NCBI GenBank assembly: GCA_020859945.1
Contig: JAJBVG010000079.1
Coordinates: forward strand, 1-64,000
DNA: 64,000 bases
Source: Clostridiales bacterium
GTDB taxonomy: Bacteria; Bacillota; Clostridia; Oscillospirales; Oscillospiraceae
Direction of reading: 5' to 3'
Shown: positions 39,172 to 47,792 of the stretch, piece by piece
Layout: each line of letters opens with the position of its first letter
Numbering within the stretch: position 1 is the first letter of the stretch
The notes under the pieces: generated by a model
Seen by the model: the letters and a program-made list of their open reading frames with translations, nothing else
The model's database searches: none
What the model was told of the DNA's origin: nothing
Program-made: the position numbers and the translations under genes

Positions 39172-39780
39172 TCAGTAGTCTGTCACGTCGAATTTATGGT
39201 CTTTGAAATAATAGTCCCGGTCTGCCTCAGTGATTTGCCGAATCAGCTTACAGGGGTTCCCTGCGGCAATCCAGCCCGCTGGGATGTCCTTGGTGACGAC
39301 GCTGCCCGCGCCAACCACCGCGTCGTCCCCGATGGTCACGCCGGGGAGTACCACCACGTTGCCGCCCAGCCAGACGCGGCTCCCGATGGTGATGGGGATG
39401 CCGTACTCATAGTAGGAGAGGCGGCTGTCCGGGTGGATGGGGTGTCCCGCCGTGTAGAGAGAGACGTTGGGGGCGAACAGGCAGCTGTCCCCGATGGTCA
39501 CCTTTCCCACGTCCAGGACAGTCAGGTTGTAGTTGATGAAGCAGCCGCTGCCCAGCTCGATGTTCCAGCCGTAGTCGCAGTGGAAGGGCGGCTCGATGCA
39601 GGAGCCTTCCCCGACCTTGCCCAACAGTTCCCGCAGCTGGGCGGAGAGGGCTTCGTGTTCCCAGGGCGGCGTCTGGTTGTAGGTGTAGATTTTCCGCTTG
39701 CAGGCGTCCCGTTCCTCCGGCAACCCATCAAAATCAGCCCGGTAGGGCAGGCCCGCCAGCATCCGTTCCTTTTGGTTCAT
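39172..39780 (-). CDS. Sugar O-acetyltransferase (maltose/galactoside type)
   Basis: MNQKERMLAGLPYRADFDGLPEERDACKRKIYTYNQ; left-handed beta-helix hexapeptides. Confidence 0.9.
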   Translation of the reverse strand: MNQKERMLAGLPYRADFDGLPEERDACKRKIYTYNQTPPWEHEALSAQLRELLGKVGEGSCIEPPFHCDYGWNIELGSGCFINYNLTVLDVGKVTIGDSCLFAPNVSLYTAGHPIHPDSRLSYYEYGIPITIGSRVWLGGNVVVLPGVTIGDDAVVGAGSVVTKDIPAGWIAAGNPCKLIRQITEADRDYYFKDHKFDVTDY

Positions 39781-39865
39781 CGTGTACCTCCCGAAATGTG
39801 ATTTCTGGTTCCATTATACACGACTTTCCAGCCGGTGAACAGCCTTTTTTTCGCACATCGAAAAA

Positions 39866-39888
39866 GGGCAGGGGAGTGTCCCCTGCCC
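39866..39888 (-). terminator. Terminator downstream of AICAR formyltransferase
   Basis: GGGCAGGGGAgtgTCCCCTGCCC followed by TTTTT on minus. Confidence 0.75.
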
Positions 39889-39895
39889 AAACTGG

Positions 39896-41077
39896 TCAAT
39901 GGTGGAACAGCCGGATACCGGTGAAGCACATGGTAATGCCGTGGCTGTTGCAGGCCGCGATGACGTTGTCGTCCCGGATGGAGCCGCCCGGCTCGGCGAT
40001 GTACTTCACGCCAGACTTGAACGCCCGCTCCACGTTGTCCCCGAAGGGGAAGAAGGCGTCGGAGCCGCAGGACACGTCGCTCATCTGGGCGATCCAGGCT
40101 TTTTTCTCATCTTCGGTCAGCACTTCGGGCTTGACCTTGAAGTTCTCCTGCCACACGCCCTCGGCCAGCACGTCCTCGTACTCGTTGGAGGTGTACACGT
40201 CGATGGCGTTGTCCCGGTTGGGGCGGCGGATGCCGTCTACGAACTGAAGGCCCAGCACCTTGGGGTGCTGGCGCATCCACCAGTTGTTGGCCTTGTCGCC
40301 CGCCAGACGGGTACAGTGTATGCGGCTCTGCTGGCCCGCGCCCACGCCGATGGTCTGGCCGTCCTTGACGTAGCAGACGGAGTTGGACTGGGTGTATTTC
40401 AGGGTGATGAGGGCCACGATCAGGTCGATTTTGGCGGCCTGGGGCAGCTCCTTGTTGTCGGTGACGATGTTGGACAGCATTTCCTCGTCGATTTTCAGGA
40501 AGTTGTGGCCCTGCTCAAAGACCACGCCGAAGATCTCCCGGCGCTCCTGGGACTTGGGGACGTAATCGGGGTCGATTTGAATAACGTTGTAGTTGCCCTT
40601 CTTCTTGGTCTTGAGGATAGCCAAAGCCTCGTCGGTGTAGCCGGGGGCGATGATGCCGTCAGAGACCTCGTTTTTCAGGTAGGCGGCGGTGGCGGCGTCG
40701 CAGACGTCGGAGAGGGCGGCCCAGTCGCCGTAGGAGCAGAGCCGGTCAGCGCCCCGGGCGCGGATGTAGGCGGCGGCGATGGGAGTGATGTCCGCGTCCT
40801 TGTCTACAAAGTAGATGGCCCGGTCGATGTCGCTGAGGGGCTTGCCCACGGCGGCCCCGGCAGGGGAGACGTGCTTGAAGGACGCGGCGGAGGGCATACC
40901 GGTGGCCTCTTTCAGCTCCTTGACCAGCTGCCAGGAGTTGAAGGCGTCCATAAAGTTGATATAGCCGGGCTTGCCGTTGAGGACGGTGACGGGCAGCTCG
41001 CCCTCGGACATGTAAATTCTCGAGGGTTTCTGGTTGGGGTTACAGCCGTATTTCAGTTCCAGTTCTTTCATGTTCAC
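39896..41077 (-). CDS. Stand-alone phosphoribosylaminoimidazolecarboxamide formyltransferase (PurH C-domain homolog)
   Basis: LKYGCNPNQKPSRIY, SFKHVSPAGAAVG, SDAFFPFGDNV; no IMP cyclohydrolase N domain. Confidence 0.9.
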   Translation of the reverse strand: MNMKELELKYGCNPNQKPSRIYMSEGELPVTVLNGKPGYINFMDAFNSWQLVKELKEATGMPSAASFKHVSPAGAAVGKPLSDIDRAIYFVDKDADITPIAAAYIRARGADRLCSYGDWAALSDVCDAATAAYLKNEVSDGIIAPGYTDEALAILKTKKKGNYNVIQIDPDYVPKSQERREIFGVVFEQGHNFLKIDEEMLSNIVTDNKELPQAAKIDLIVALITLKYTQSNSVCYVKDGQTIGVGAGQQSRIHCTRLAGDKANNWWMRQHPKVLGLQFVDGIRRPNRDNAIDVYTSNEYEDVLAEGVWQENFKVKPEVLTEDEKKAWIAQMSDVSCGSDAFFPFGDNVERAFKSGVKYIAEPGGSIRDDNVIAACNSHGITMCFTGIRLFHH

Positions 41078-41126
41078 AGCCTCCCAAATGAGTGAGTTGG
41101 TAATGATGTTCGTTCAACCTGATAAA

Positions 41127-41161
41127 AATTAGCAATTAGCAATGTGCAATGTGCAATTATC
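41127..41161. repeat. Heptamer tandem repeat
   Basis: AATTAGC AATTAGC AATGTGC AATGTGC AATTATC. Confidence 0.8.
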
Positions 41162-41218
41162 AGCTGTCGGATGTTGCCACTAAAAACGTGGCTGATTCAA
41201 TGGGATAACCAGTAAGAA

Positions 41219-41926
41219 TCATTCGTTGACGTTTTTGATGACATCGTCGGTTTTGCCGGTGGCAAGGTCGATGTACCGCACGAACAGGGAGACCTTGTTC
41301 TCCTTGTTCAGGCTGTCCCACAGCAGGTCAGCCAGCTCCCCGGCGGTGGCGGCGGAGATGCCCACCCGCTCCGGCTCGCCCTCGAAGGAGGGGAGGGGGT
41401 CGCCGTCGCCCATGTAGGTGTGGAGGAAGCGGCCCTCCCCGGCGACAGGGGCGTCGTACTCGTAGAAGTACCGGCAGCAGCAGGAGGGGTCGCCGTCGGC
41501 GCTCTTGAGGATGGACAGGTTATAGCTGCCATCGGGTTTCACTACGCCGGAGATGCGGGGGGTGTAGTTGGGGGCGTCCGGCTCGAAGGTCCGGGTCAGC
41601 AGGGCGTGGCGGTAGCAGTGGCCCTCCTGGAACGCCTGCCAGATGGTGTCGGTCTGGTCGCCGTTGGTGACGATGGTTTTGCCGTCGTAGTACCGGACGG
41701 GATGGTAGATGACCAGGCTGGGGTCTACCATCTTGGCGGGGTCAAACGCCTGGGTGCGAATGCCGTCCTCGGTGACGGTGAAAATCCGGTTGCGGCTGTT
41801 CACGCTGCGGCCCATGATGAAGTAGGCGATGACCGCCTGGGTGTTGTCCGCGCTGCGGCCCAGCAGGATGCCCCGGCCGGGATAGGGGTTGTTTTTCAGT
41901 TCGGTTGCAATATCCAGTTTTTTCAT
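41219..41926 (-). CDS. purO: IMP cyclohydrolase, archaeal PurO-like
   Basis: NPYPGRGILLGRS, YFIMGRSVNSRNR; adjacent to AICAR formyltransferase. Confidence 0.85.
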   Translation of the reverse strand: MKKLDIATELKNNPYPGRGILLGRSADNTQAVIAYFIMGRSVNSRNRIFTVTEDGIRTQAFDPAKMVDPSLVIYHPVRYYDGKTIVTNGDQTDTIWQAFQEGHCYRHALLTRTFEPDAPNYTPRISGVVKPDGSYNLSILKSADGDPSCCCRYFYEYDAPVAGEGRFLHTYMGDGDPLPSFEGEPERVGISAATAGELADLLWDSLNKENKVSLFVRYIDLATGKTDDVIKNVNE

Positions 41927-42017
41927 AGGAACCTCCCAATGCGCCCTGGGCGCGAAACAGTCGTAAAAGTCAAGAATCTGATTATCCCTTTGAATCAGCC
42001 GCGTCTATTTATAGCGG

Positions 42018-42042
42018 CTAGTGACTAGTGATTAGTGGCTAG
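42018..42042. repeat. Heptamer tandem repeat
   Basis: CTAGTGA CTAGTGA TTAGTGG CTAG. Confidence 0.75.
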
Positions 42043-42118
42043 AAAAATGGCGTTTCTTATAGAAATTCCACATCTGTCGGACAAAATTGACATTAGCGAC
42101 AAGCACTTTCCCCTCTTG

Positions 42119-42167
42119 CCTCCCCTGAAAGGGGAGGAGGGCCGCCGCCGTAGGCGGTGGCGGAGGG
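42119..42167. repeat. GC-rich palindromic intergenic repeat
   Basis: CCTCCCCTgaaAGGGGAGG followed by GCCGCCGCCGtaGGCGGtGGCGG. Confidence 0.6.
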
Positions 42168-42212
42168 GTTTTGGCACATGGCCGAATAAAAGGAATAACC
42201 GGAAAGTCAAAA

Positions 42213-42938
42213 TCATTGAAACATCCGCAGGGCATACCGGTCTCCGTCAAACTCGTCGAAAATCGCCGCCCACCCAGCCTGGTCGCCGCCGGACTGGGCC
42301 TGTCCCTCCTTTGCAAAAGAGGAGACGGTGCGGAAGGTCAAGTGGTCGTTCTCCAGCCGGGTCAGCCGGGGGAGGGCGTAGGCCCGCTCGGTCACCACCA
42401 CCAGCAGGTAGTTCCCACCCCGGTAGTGCTGCTCCAGCCACAGGGCCAGGGCCGCCACATCGTTGATGGCCCCCTCCGGGTCCAGAGCAATCTTGGCGTT
42501 TTTCATCACGAAAAGGGTGGTGCGGTCCCCCTCCAGCAGCCGCTGGAACTTGTGCTCCAGGTGGGCCATGCGGCCCCGCAGCTCCTGCATGGCCTGTACC
42601 ACGGCCTGAGGGTCCTCCCGACCGTCGGGCAGCCGCAACTGCTCCACCGGCGTTTTGCCGTGGAAGGAGAGGTGGGTGGTCTTGCAGAGGAACATCCCGT
42701 TGCTTTGCAGCTCCACGCCGCCGGAGAGGATGGTCTCCGGGTACTCCATGCACCGGGGCAAGTCCGCGTCGCCGTAGACGTAGCACCAGGAGAAGGGGTA
42801 GGAATCCAAGTTTCCGTCCAGGTGGTCCTGGATGCGGAAGCTGACCTCGCAGTTGAAGCCCAGGCTGACGATGGTATCGAAATGCGCGGGCCAGGCCGTC
42901 TTTGGCCGGTTAAACCCGTGCAGCAGTCGCTCCAGCAT
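42213..42938 (-). CDS. DUF1796-like putative cysteine peptidase
   Basis: FDTIVSLGFNCEVSFRIQDHL...YPFSWCYV resembles the DUF1796 papain-like family. Confidence 0.65.
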   Translation of the reverse strand: MLERLLHGFNRPKTAWPAHFDTIVSLGFNCEVSFRIQDHLDGNLDSYPFSWCYVYGDADLPRCMEYPETILSGGVELQSNGMFLCKTTHLSFHGKTPVEQLRLPDGREDPQAVVQAMQELRGRMAHLEHKFQRLLEGDRTTLFVMKNAKIALDPEGAINDVAALALWLEQHYRGGNYLLVVVTERAYALPRLTRLENDHLTFRTVSSFAKEGQAQSGGDQAGWAAIFDEFDGDRYALRMFQ

Positions 42939-42940
42939 CG

Positions 42941-43564
42941 TCAGCGAATGTGAACGATGCGGCCCTCTACGGAAAGCCGCCCTTCACAGAATAAGCTCAC
43001 AGCCTGGGGCAGGAGGACCCATTCCGCCTGCTCCATGATGCGGCGCTGCAAGGTCGCGGGGGTGTCGTCCTCGTTGACGGCCACGGCCTTTTGCAGGATG
43101 ATGGGGCCGCCGTCGCACTCCTCAGAGACGAAGTGGACGGTGGCGCCGGAAACTTTGACGCCGTATTCCAGCGCCCGCTCGTGGACGTGCAGCCCATAAT
43201 AGCCCTCTCCGCAGAAGGAGGGGATGAGGGCGGGGTGGATGTTGATGATGGCGTTGGGGTAGGCGTGTACCAGCTCCTCGGTGAGGACGTACATAAACCC
43301 GGCCAGCACCACCAGGCCGATGTCCAGCTCCTGGAGCTGTTGGGCCAGGGCGACTGTCATGGCCTGGTTGTCCGCGTAGTCTTTCCGGTTGACCACATAG
43401 CCGGGGATGTTCGCCTTCGCCGCCCGCTCCAGGGCGTAGGCGGTGGGGGAGGAGGAGATCACGGCGGCGATTTCGCCGTTTTTGATCTCCCCTCTGGCCT
43501 GGGCGTCGATGAGGGCTTGGAGGTTGGTGCCGCCGCCGGACACCAGCACAGCAATGCGCACCAT
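42941..43564 (-). CDS. purN: Phosphoribosylglycinamide formyltransferase
   Basis: IAVLVSGGGTNLQALID, INIHPALIPSF. Confidence 0.96.
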   Translation of the reverse strand: MVRIAVLVSGGGTNLQALIDAQARGEIKNGEIAAVISSSPTAYALERAAKANIPGYVVNRKDYADNQAMTVALAQQLQELDIGLVVLAGFMYVLTEELVHAYPNAIINIHPALIPSFCGEGYYGLHVHERALEYGVKVSGATVHFVSEECDGGPIILQKAVAVNEDDTPATLQRRIMEQAEWVLLPQAVSLFCEGRLSVEGRIVHIR

Positions 43565-44610
43565 CAGAACAGCACCTCCACGCCGGCGTCTCCCGCCTTG
43601 ACGGAGCCGATGATAAAGCCATGCTGTCCGGCGCGGACGGCGGTGCCCATAGCCAGACCCGCCTGGTCTTTGGGCAGGGCCACGACCATGCCAATGCCCA
43701 TGTTGAAGGTGTTGTACATATCTCTTGTGGGGATATTCCCGGCCCGCTGGATGATGTCGAAGATGGGCAGGCGGGGGAAGGAACGGGTGTCGATGACAGC
43801 GGTCAGCCCCTTCTTCATCATGCGGGGGACGTTTTCATAGAAGCCACCGCCGGTGATGTGGCTGACGCCGTGGATGTCCACCCCGGCGGCCAGCAGCTGG
43901 CGGATGGCGTGGACATAGATGACGGTGGGCCGCAGCAGCTCCGCGCCCAGGGTGTTGCCCAGTTCGTCATAGTGGTCGTCCCAGTGGTTCTCGATGTCCA
44001 GCACCTTGCGGACCAGAGAGAAGCCGTTGGAGTGGACGCCGCTGGAGGTCATGCCTAGCAGCACGTCACCCTCCTGCATCCGAGCCTCGGGGTCGATGCG
44101 CTTGTCCGCGTCCACCATGCCCACGGCGAACCCAGCCAGGTCGTACTCGTTCTCCGGGTAGAAGCCGGGCATTTCTGCGGTCTCGCCGCCCACCAGGGCG
44201 CAGTCGGACATCTTGCAGCCATCGGTGATGCCCTTGACGATCTGCTCAATACGGCTGGGGACGTTCTTGCCGCAGGCGATGTAATCCAGGAAAAACAGAG
44301 GCATAGCGCCGCCGCAGATGATGTCGTTGACGCACATGGCCACGCAGTCGATGCCCACAGTGTCGTGCTTGTCCATCAAAAAGGCCAGCTTCAGCTTGGT
44401 GCCCACGCCGTCCGTACCGGAAACCAGCACGGGGCGCTTCATACCAGCGAAGTCCGGGGCAAACTGACCGCCGAAGCCGCCCAGGTCCCCCAGCACGCCG
44501 GGGATATAAGTGGAGGCGACCAGGGGCTTGATGCGGTCCACCGCCTCGTATCCGGCGGTCACATCCACCCCGGCGGCAGCGTAGGAAGCGGATTTGCTGT
44601 TGGTGTTCAT
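43564..44610 (-). CDS. purM: Phosphoribosylformylglycinamidine cyclo-ligase
   Basis: YAAAGVDVTAGYEAVDRIKP, SGTDGVGTKLKLAF. Confidence 0.97.
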   Translation of the reverse strand: MNTNSKSASYAAAGVDVTAGYEAVDRIKPLVASTYIPGVLGDLGGFGGQFAPDFAGMKRPVLVSGTDGVGTKLKLAFLMDKHDTVGIDCVAMCVNDIICGGAMPLFFLDYIACGKNVPSRIEQIVKGITDGCKMSDCALVGGETAEMPGFYPENEYDLAGFAVGMVDADKRIDPEARMQEGDVLLGMTSSGVHSNGFSLVRKVLDIENHWDDHYDELGNTLGAELLRPTVIYVHAIRQLLAAGVDIHGVSHITGGGFYENVPRMMKKGLTAVIDTRSFPRLPIFDIIQRAGNIPTRDMYNTFNMGIGMVVALPKDQAGLAMGTAVRAGQHGFIIGSVKAGDAGVEVLF

Positions 44611-44612
44611 GT

Positions 44613-46112
44613 TCAGGTTTCCTCCTCAGGATAGGTGACAGAGTAGAGCGGCTCGGAGCGGAGCTTGGGGATGGGCAGGACGTAGTTGCCGGAAAAGCAG
44701 GCGTCGCAGTACCGCAGGTTCAGCTTTTTGGACAGGTGCTCCAGCCCCTCCAGAGGCATATATTGCAGGGAATCCGCGCCGATGAGCTGACACACTTCTT
44801 CCTCCGTCCGGTTGTAGGCGACCAAGTGCCGTTCGTTGGGGATGGCGGTGCCGTAATAGCAGGCGTAGACAAAGGGAGGCGCGGTGATTTTTACATGGAC
44901 CTCGGTGGCCCCTGCGTCCCGCAGCAACTGCACGATGCGGGCCATAGTGCCGCCCCGGACGATGGAATCGTCTACCAAAACCAGGCGTTTTCCCTTGACC
45001 ACGGCGCTCATGGCGTTGAGCTTGATGCGGATGGACTTCTGCCGCTGGATTTTGCGGCTCTGGATGAACGTCCGCTGAATATAGCGGTTTTTCATCAGCC
45101 CCATGCCGTAGGGGATGCCGGACTCCTTGGCGTAGCCCATGGCGGCCACAATGCCGCTATCGGGGACGCCCACCACCAAATCGGCCTCGGTGTTGGAATA
45201 CCGGGCCAGACAGCGTCCCGCTTCCTCCCGGACTACGCCCACTGGCGCGCCGTCGATGACGGAATCCTGCCGGGCGAAGTAGATCAGCTCAAACATGCAC
45301 AGGGCGGACTTGGCGTGGCGCACGGCACACTGATAGCTTTTCAGCTGACCGTGATGGACCACCGCCACCTCCCCCGGCGCGATGTCCCGGATGAGGGTGC
45401 CGCCCAGGGACTGGATGGCGCAGGACTCGGAAGAGAACACATAGCAGTCTCCCACCTTGCCCACGCAGAGGGGGCGGATACCGTTGGGGTCCCGGGCGGC
45501 GATGAGGGTGTCCCGGTCCATCATGACGATGGAAAACGCGCCGATCATATACTCCATGGCGTTGAGCACCGCGTCCTCCAGAGTGTTGGTGCGCAGGTGC
45601 TCCCGGACGATGAGGTTGGTGATGATCTCCGCGTCGTTGGTGGTCTGGAAGATGGCGCCCCGGCTCTCCATTTCGGTTTTCAGAGCGGCGCTGTTGACCA
45701 GCTTGCCGTTATAACACAGGGCGATGGAGCCGGAGGCGTGGTGGGCCACGATGGGCTGGGCGTTGTTGGGGTTGGCGTCCATCAGGTCGTTGGCATGGCG
45801 GACGTGGCCGATGGCGGCGGTGGCCCCGGCCATTTTTTGCAGGTCCCGGCTGGCGAACACCTCCGGCACCAGCCCCTTGCCCTTGCGCAGACTCAGAATG
45901 CCGTTGGCGGAGCAGGTGGCGATGCCGCAGGACTCCTGCCCTCGGTGCTGGAGGGCGTAGAGGGCGTTGTAGGTGTCAAAGGCCGGGTCCCGGGAGAAAC
46001 TGGGGTCGCTGCCCGCTGGCTCTCCCGGTGCCTGGGCCTTGATGATGCCGAATACGCCGCATTCCTCGTGCAGTTTATCGGGATTTTCAGGTAAAATGGC
46101 GTTGTGGTTCAT
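44613..46112 (-). CDS. purF: Amidophosphoribosyltransferase
   Basis: EECGVFGIIKA (Cys nucleophile), LVLVDDSIVRGGT PRPP motif. Confidence 0.97.
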   Translation of the reverse strand: MNHNAILPENPDKLHEECGVFGIIKAQAPGEPAGSDPSFSRDPAFDTYNALYALQHRGQESCGIATCSANGILSLRKGKGLVPEVFASRDLQKMAGATAAIGHVRHANDLMDANPNNAQPIVAHHASGSIALCYNGKLVNSAALKTEMESRGAIFQTTNDAEIITNLIVREHLRTNTLEDAVLNAMEYMIGAFSIVMMDRDTLIAARDPNGIRPLCVGKVGDCYVFSSESCAIQSLGGTLIRDIAPGEVAVVHHGQLKSYQCAVRHAKSALCMFELIYFARQDSVIDGAPVGVVREEAGRCLARYSNTEADLVVGVPDSGIVAAMGYAKESGIPYGMGLMKNRYIQRTFIQSRKIQRQKSIRIKLNAMSAVVKGKRLVLVDDSIVRGGTMARIVQLLRDAGATEVHVKITAPPFVYACYYGTAIPNERHLVAYNRTEEEVCQLIGADSLQYMPLEGLEHLSKKLNLRYCDACFSGNYVLPIPKLRSEPLYSVTYPEEET

Positions 46113-46150
46113 GGTTCCTCCCAAACGGGGCGAAAGCGGGGACCGGCTGG

Positions 46151-46867
46151 TCATGCCTCCCCCATCAGGCGGCGCATGACCTCCTGGTAGGCGTCCTCCA
46201 CGTTGCCCATATCCCGGCGGAAGCGGTCCTTGTCCAGCTTCTCGTGGGTGTTCTCGTCCCAAAGACGGCAGGTGTCGGGGCTGATCTCGTCGGCCAGGAC
46301 GATCTGACCATCGGCGGTCTTGCCAAACTCGATCTTGAAGTCCACCAGGTCGATGCCGATGCCCTTCAGATAAGACTTCAGGAAAGCATTGATTTTGAAG
46401 GTGTAGTCCTTGATGAGGTTGACCTCGTCCCAGGTGACCAGCTTCAGGGCCACAGCGTGGTAGGCGTTGAGCAGGGGGTCGCCCAGGTCGTCGTTTTTAT
46501 AGGAGAACTCGATGGTGGGCTCGTCAAAGACGATGCCCTCCCGGACGCCGTAGTGCTTGGCGAAGGAACCGGCGGAGATGTTGCGGACGATGACCTCCAG
46601 CGGGACAATGGAGACCTTCTTCACGGCGGTCTCCCGGTCGGAAAGCTGCTGGATGAAATGGGTGGGTACGCCCGCCTCTGCCTCCAGCTTCTGCATCATA
46701 AAGTTGGACATCTTGTTGTTGATAACGCCCTTGCCCACGATGGTGCCCTTTTTCAGGCCGTTGAACGCGGTGGCGTCGTCCTTATAGTCCACGATGACCA
46801 CGTTGGGGTCATCGGTGGCGAATACCTTTTTGGCCTTGCCTTCGTAGAGCTGTTCCAGTTTTTCCAT
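46151..46867 (-). CDS. purC: Phosphoribosylaminoimidazolesuccinocarboxamide synthase
   Basis: LYEGKAKKVFATDDPN, VDFKIEFGK, LADEISPDTCRLWD. Confidence 0.97.
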   Translation of the reverse strand: MEKLEQLYEGKAKKVFATDDPNVVIVDYKDDATAFNGLKKGTIVGKGVINNKMSNFMMQKLEAEAGVPTHFIQQLSDRETAVKKVSIVPLEVIVRNISAGSFAKHYGVREGIVFDEPTIEFSYKNDDLGDPLLNAYHAVALKLVTWDEVNLIKDYTFKINAFLKSYLKGIGIDLVDFKIEFGKTADGQIVLADEISPDTCRLWDENTHEKLDKDRFRRDMGNVEDAYQEVMRRLMGEA

Positions 46868-46919
46868 GATGAATCGTTCCTTTCCAAAATCAAAAAGTTG
46901 GGATACGCTATGCTTGAGT

Positions 46920-47411
46920 TCAAATTTCCTGGGCCTGGAGCTTTGCGTCCTTTTCGGCCACCTGCTGAGCCATCTCTGCCTTGAAGTCGGCCAGCTTCTG
47001 GACCAGGGAGGGCTCCTCCAGGGCCAGCATCTGAGCGGCCAGGATACCGGCGTTGGCGGCTCCGTTGACGCCCACCGTGGCCACGGGGATGCCGGAGGGC
47101 ATTTGCACGATGGAGAGCAGGCTGTCCAGTCCGCCCATCATAGAGGTCTTGATGGGGACGCCGATGACGGGGAGGGTAGTGTACGCGGCCAGCACCCCGC
47201 CCAGGTGAGCGGCCTTGCCCGCTCCGGCGATAATAACGCCGAAGCCCTTTTCGGCGGCGGTGGAGGCGAACTGCTCCGCTGCGGCGGGGGTGCGGTGGGC
47301 GGAGATCACATGGACCTCATAGGGGATGCCGAACTGTTTCAGCTTGTCCACAGCGTCCTTCATGACGGGAAGGTCGCTGTCGGACCCCATGATCACAGCA
47401 ACTTTTTTCAT
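46920..47411 (-). CDS. purE: 5-(carboxyamino)imidazole ribonucleotide mutase
   Basis: VAVIMGSDSDLPVMKDAVDKLKQFGI, SAHRTP, AGKAAHLGG. Confidence 0.97.
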   Translation of the reverse strand: MKKVAVIMGSDSDLPVMKDAVDKLKQFGIPYEVHVISAHRTPAAAEQFASTAAEKGFGVIIAGAGKAAHLGGVLAAYTTLPVIGVPIKTSMMGGLDSLLSIVQMPSGIPVATVGVNGAANAGILAAQMLALEEPSLVQKLADFKAEMAQQVAEKDAKLQAQEI

Positions 47412-47490
47412 TGAAAAAACCTCCTGAGCGATTGTTGTAAAGGGGAGAGGGGAGACGGCGCAGAGATGTGCGCACACCTCACCGAAAAAA

Positions 47491-47518
47491 AGCAAGCAGA
47501 GTGGAACATCTGCCTGCT
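47491..47518 (-). terminator. Candidate transcription attenuator upstream of purE
   Basis: Minus strand AGCAGGCAGAtgttccacTCTGCTTGCTTTTTTT between promoter and purE. Confidence 0.65.
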
Positions 47519-47523
47519 TTGGT

Positions 47524-47607
47524 TCATAGGATAGACTGATAGAAGGGAAAGAGAAAACGGACAGACGCCACGCCGACAATGCGTCCGCTGCGCTGCACAT
47601 CCGCCAT
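47524..47607 (-). CDS. Candidate 27-aa leader peptide upstream of purE
   Basis: GGGGAGGGATTGTTCT-ATG; MADVQRSGRIVGVASVRFLFPFYQSIL*; ends just before the attenuator hairpin. Confidence 0.4.
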   Translation of the reverse strand: MADVQRSGRIVGVASVRFLFPFYQSIL

Positions 47608-47639
47608 AGAACAATCCCTCCCCACCCTTGAATGATGAT

Positions 47640-47668
47640 AGTTTATCCCAAAAACAGCGGCTTTTCAA
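47640..47668 (-). promoter_or_regulatory. pur operon promoter
   Basis: TTGAAA-17-TAAACT on minus. Confidence 0.55.
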
Positions 47669-47699
47669 GGGGAGAGAGGGGGCTTTGTTCAACTTTGTA

Positions 47700-47743
47700 C
47701 GCTTGAACAACCGCCGCCGAAAAAACGGCGGACTTGTTGAGCG
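47700..47743 (-). terminator. Terminator-like dyad downstream of the glycosyltransferase
   Basis: CGCTtgAACAAcCGCCG...CGGCGgacTTGTTgAGCG. Confidence 0.5.
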
Positions 47744-47792
47744 TTTCGCTTGAATGTGGACGAAAGGACAGGGGAGAGAGGGTGGCCCGCCG

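Noticed and set aside
39899-41095. 398-aa plus-strand ORF antisense to AICAR formyltransferase
   Set aside because: Antisense artefact
44736-46094. 452-aa plus-strand ORF antisense to purF
   Set aside because: Antisense artefact
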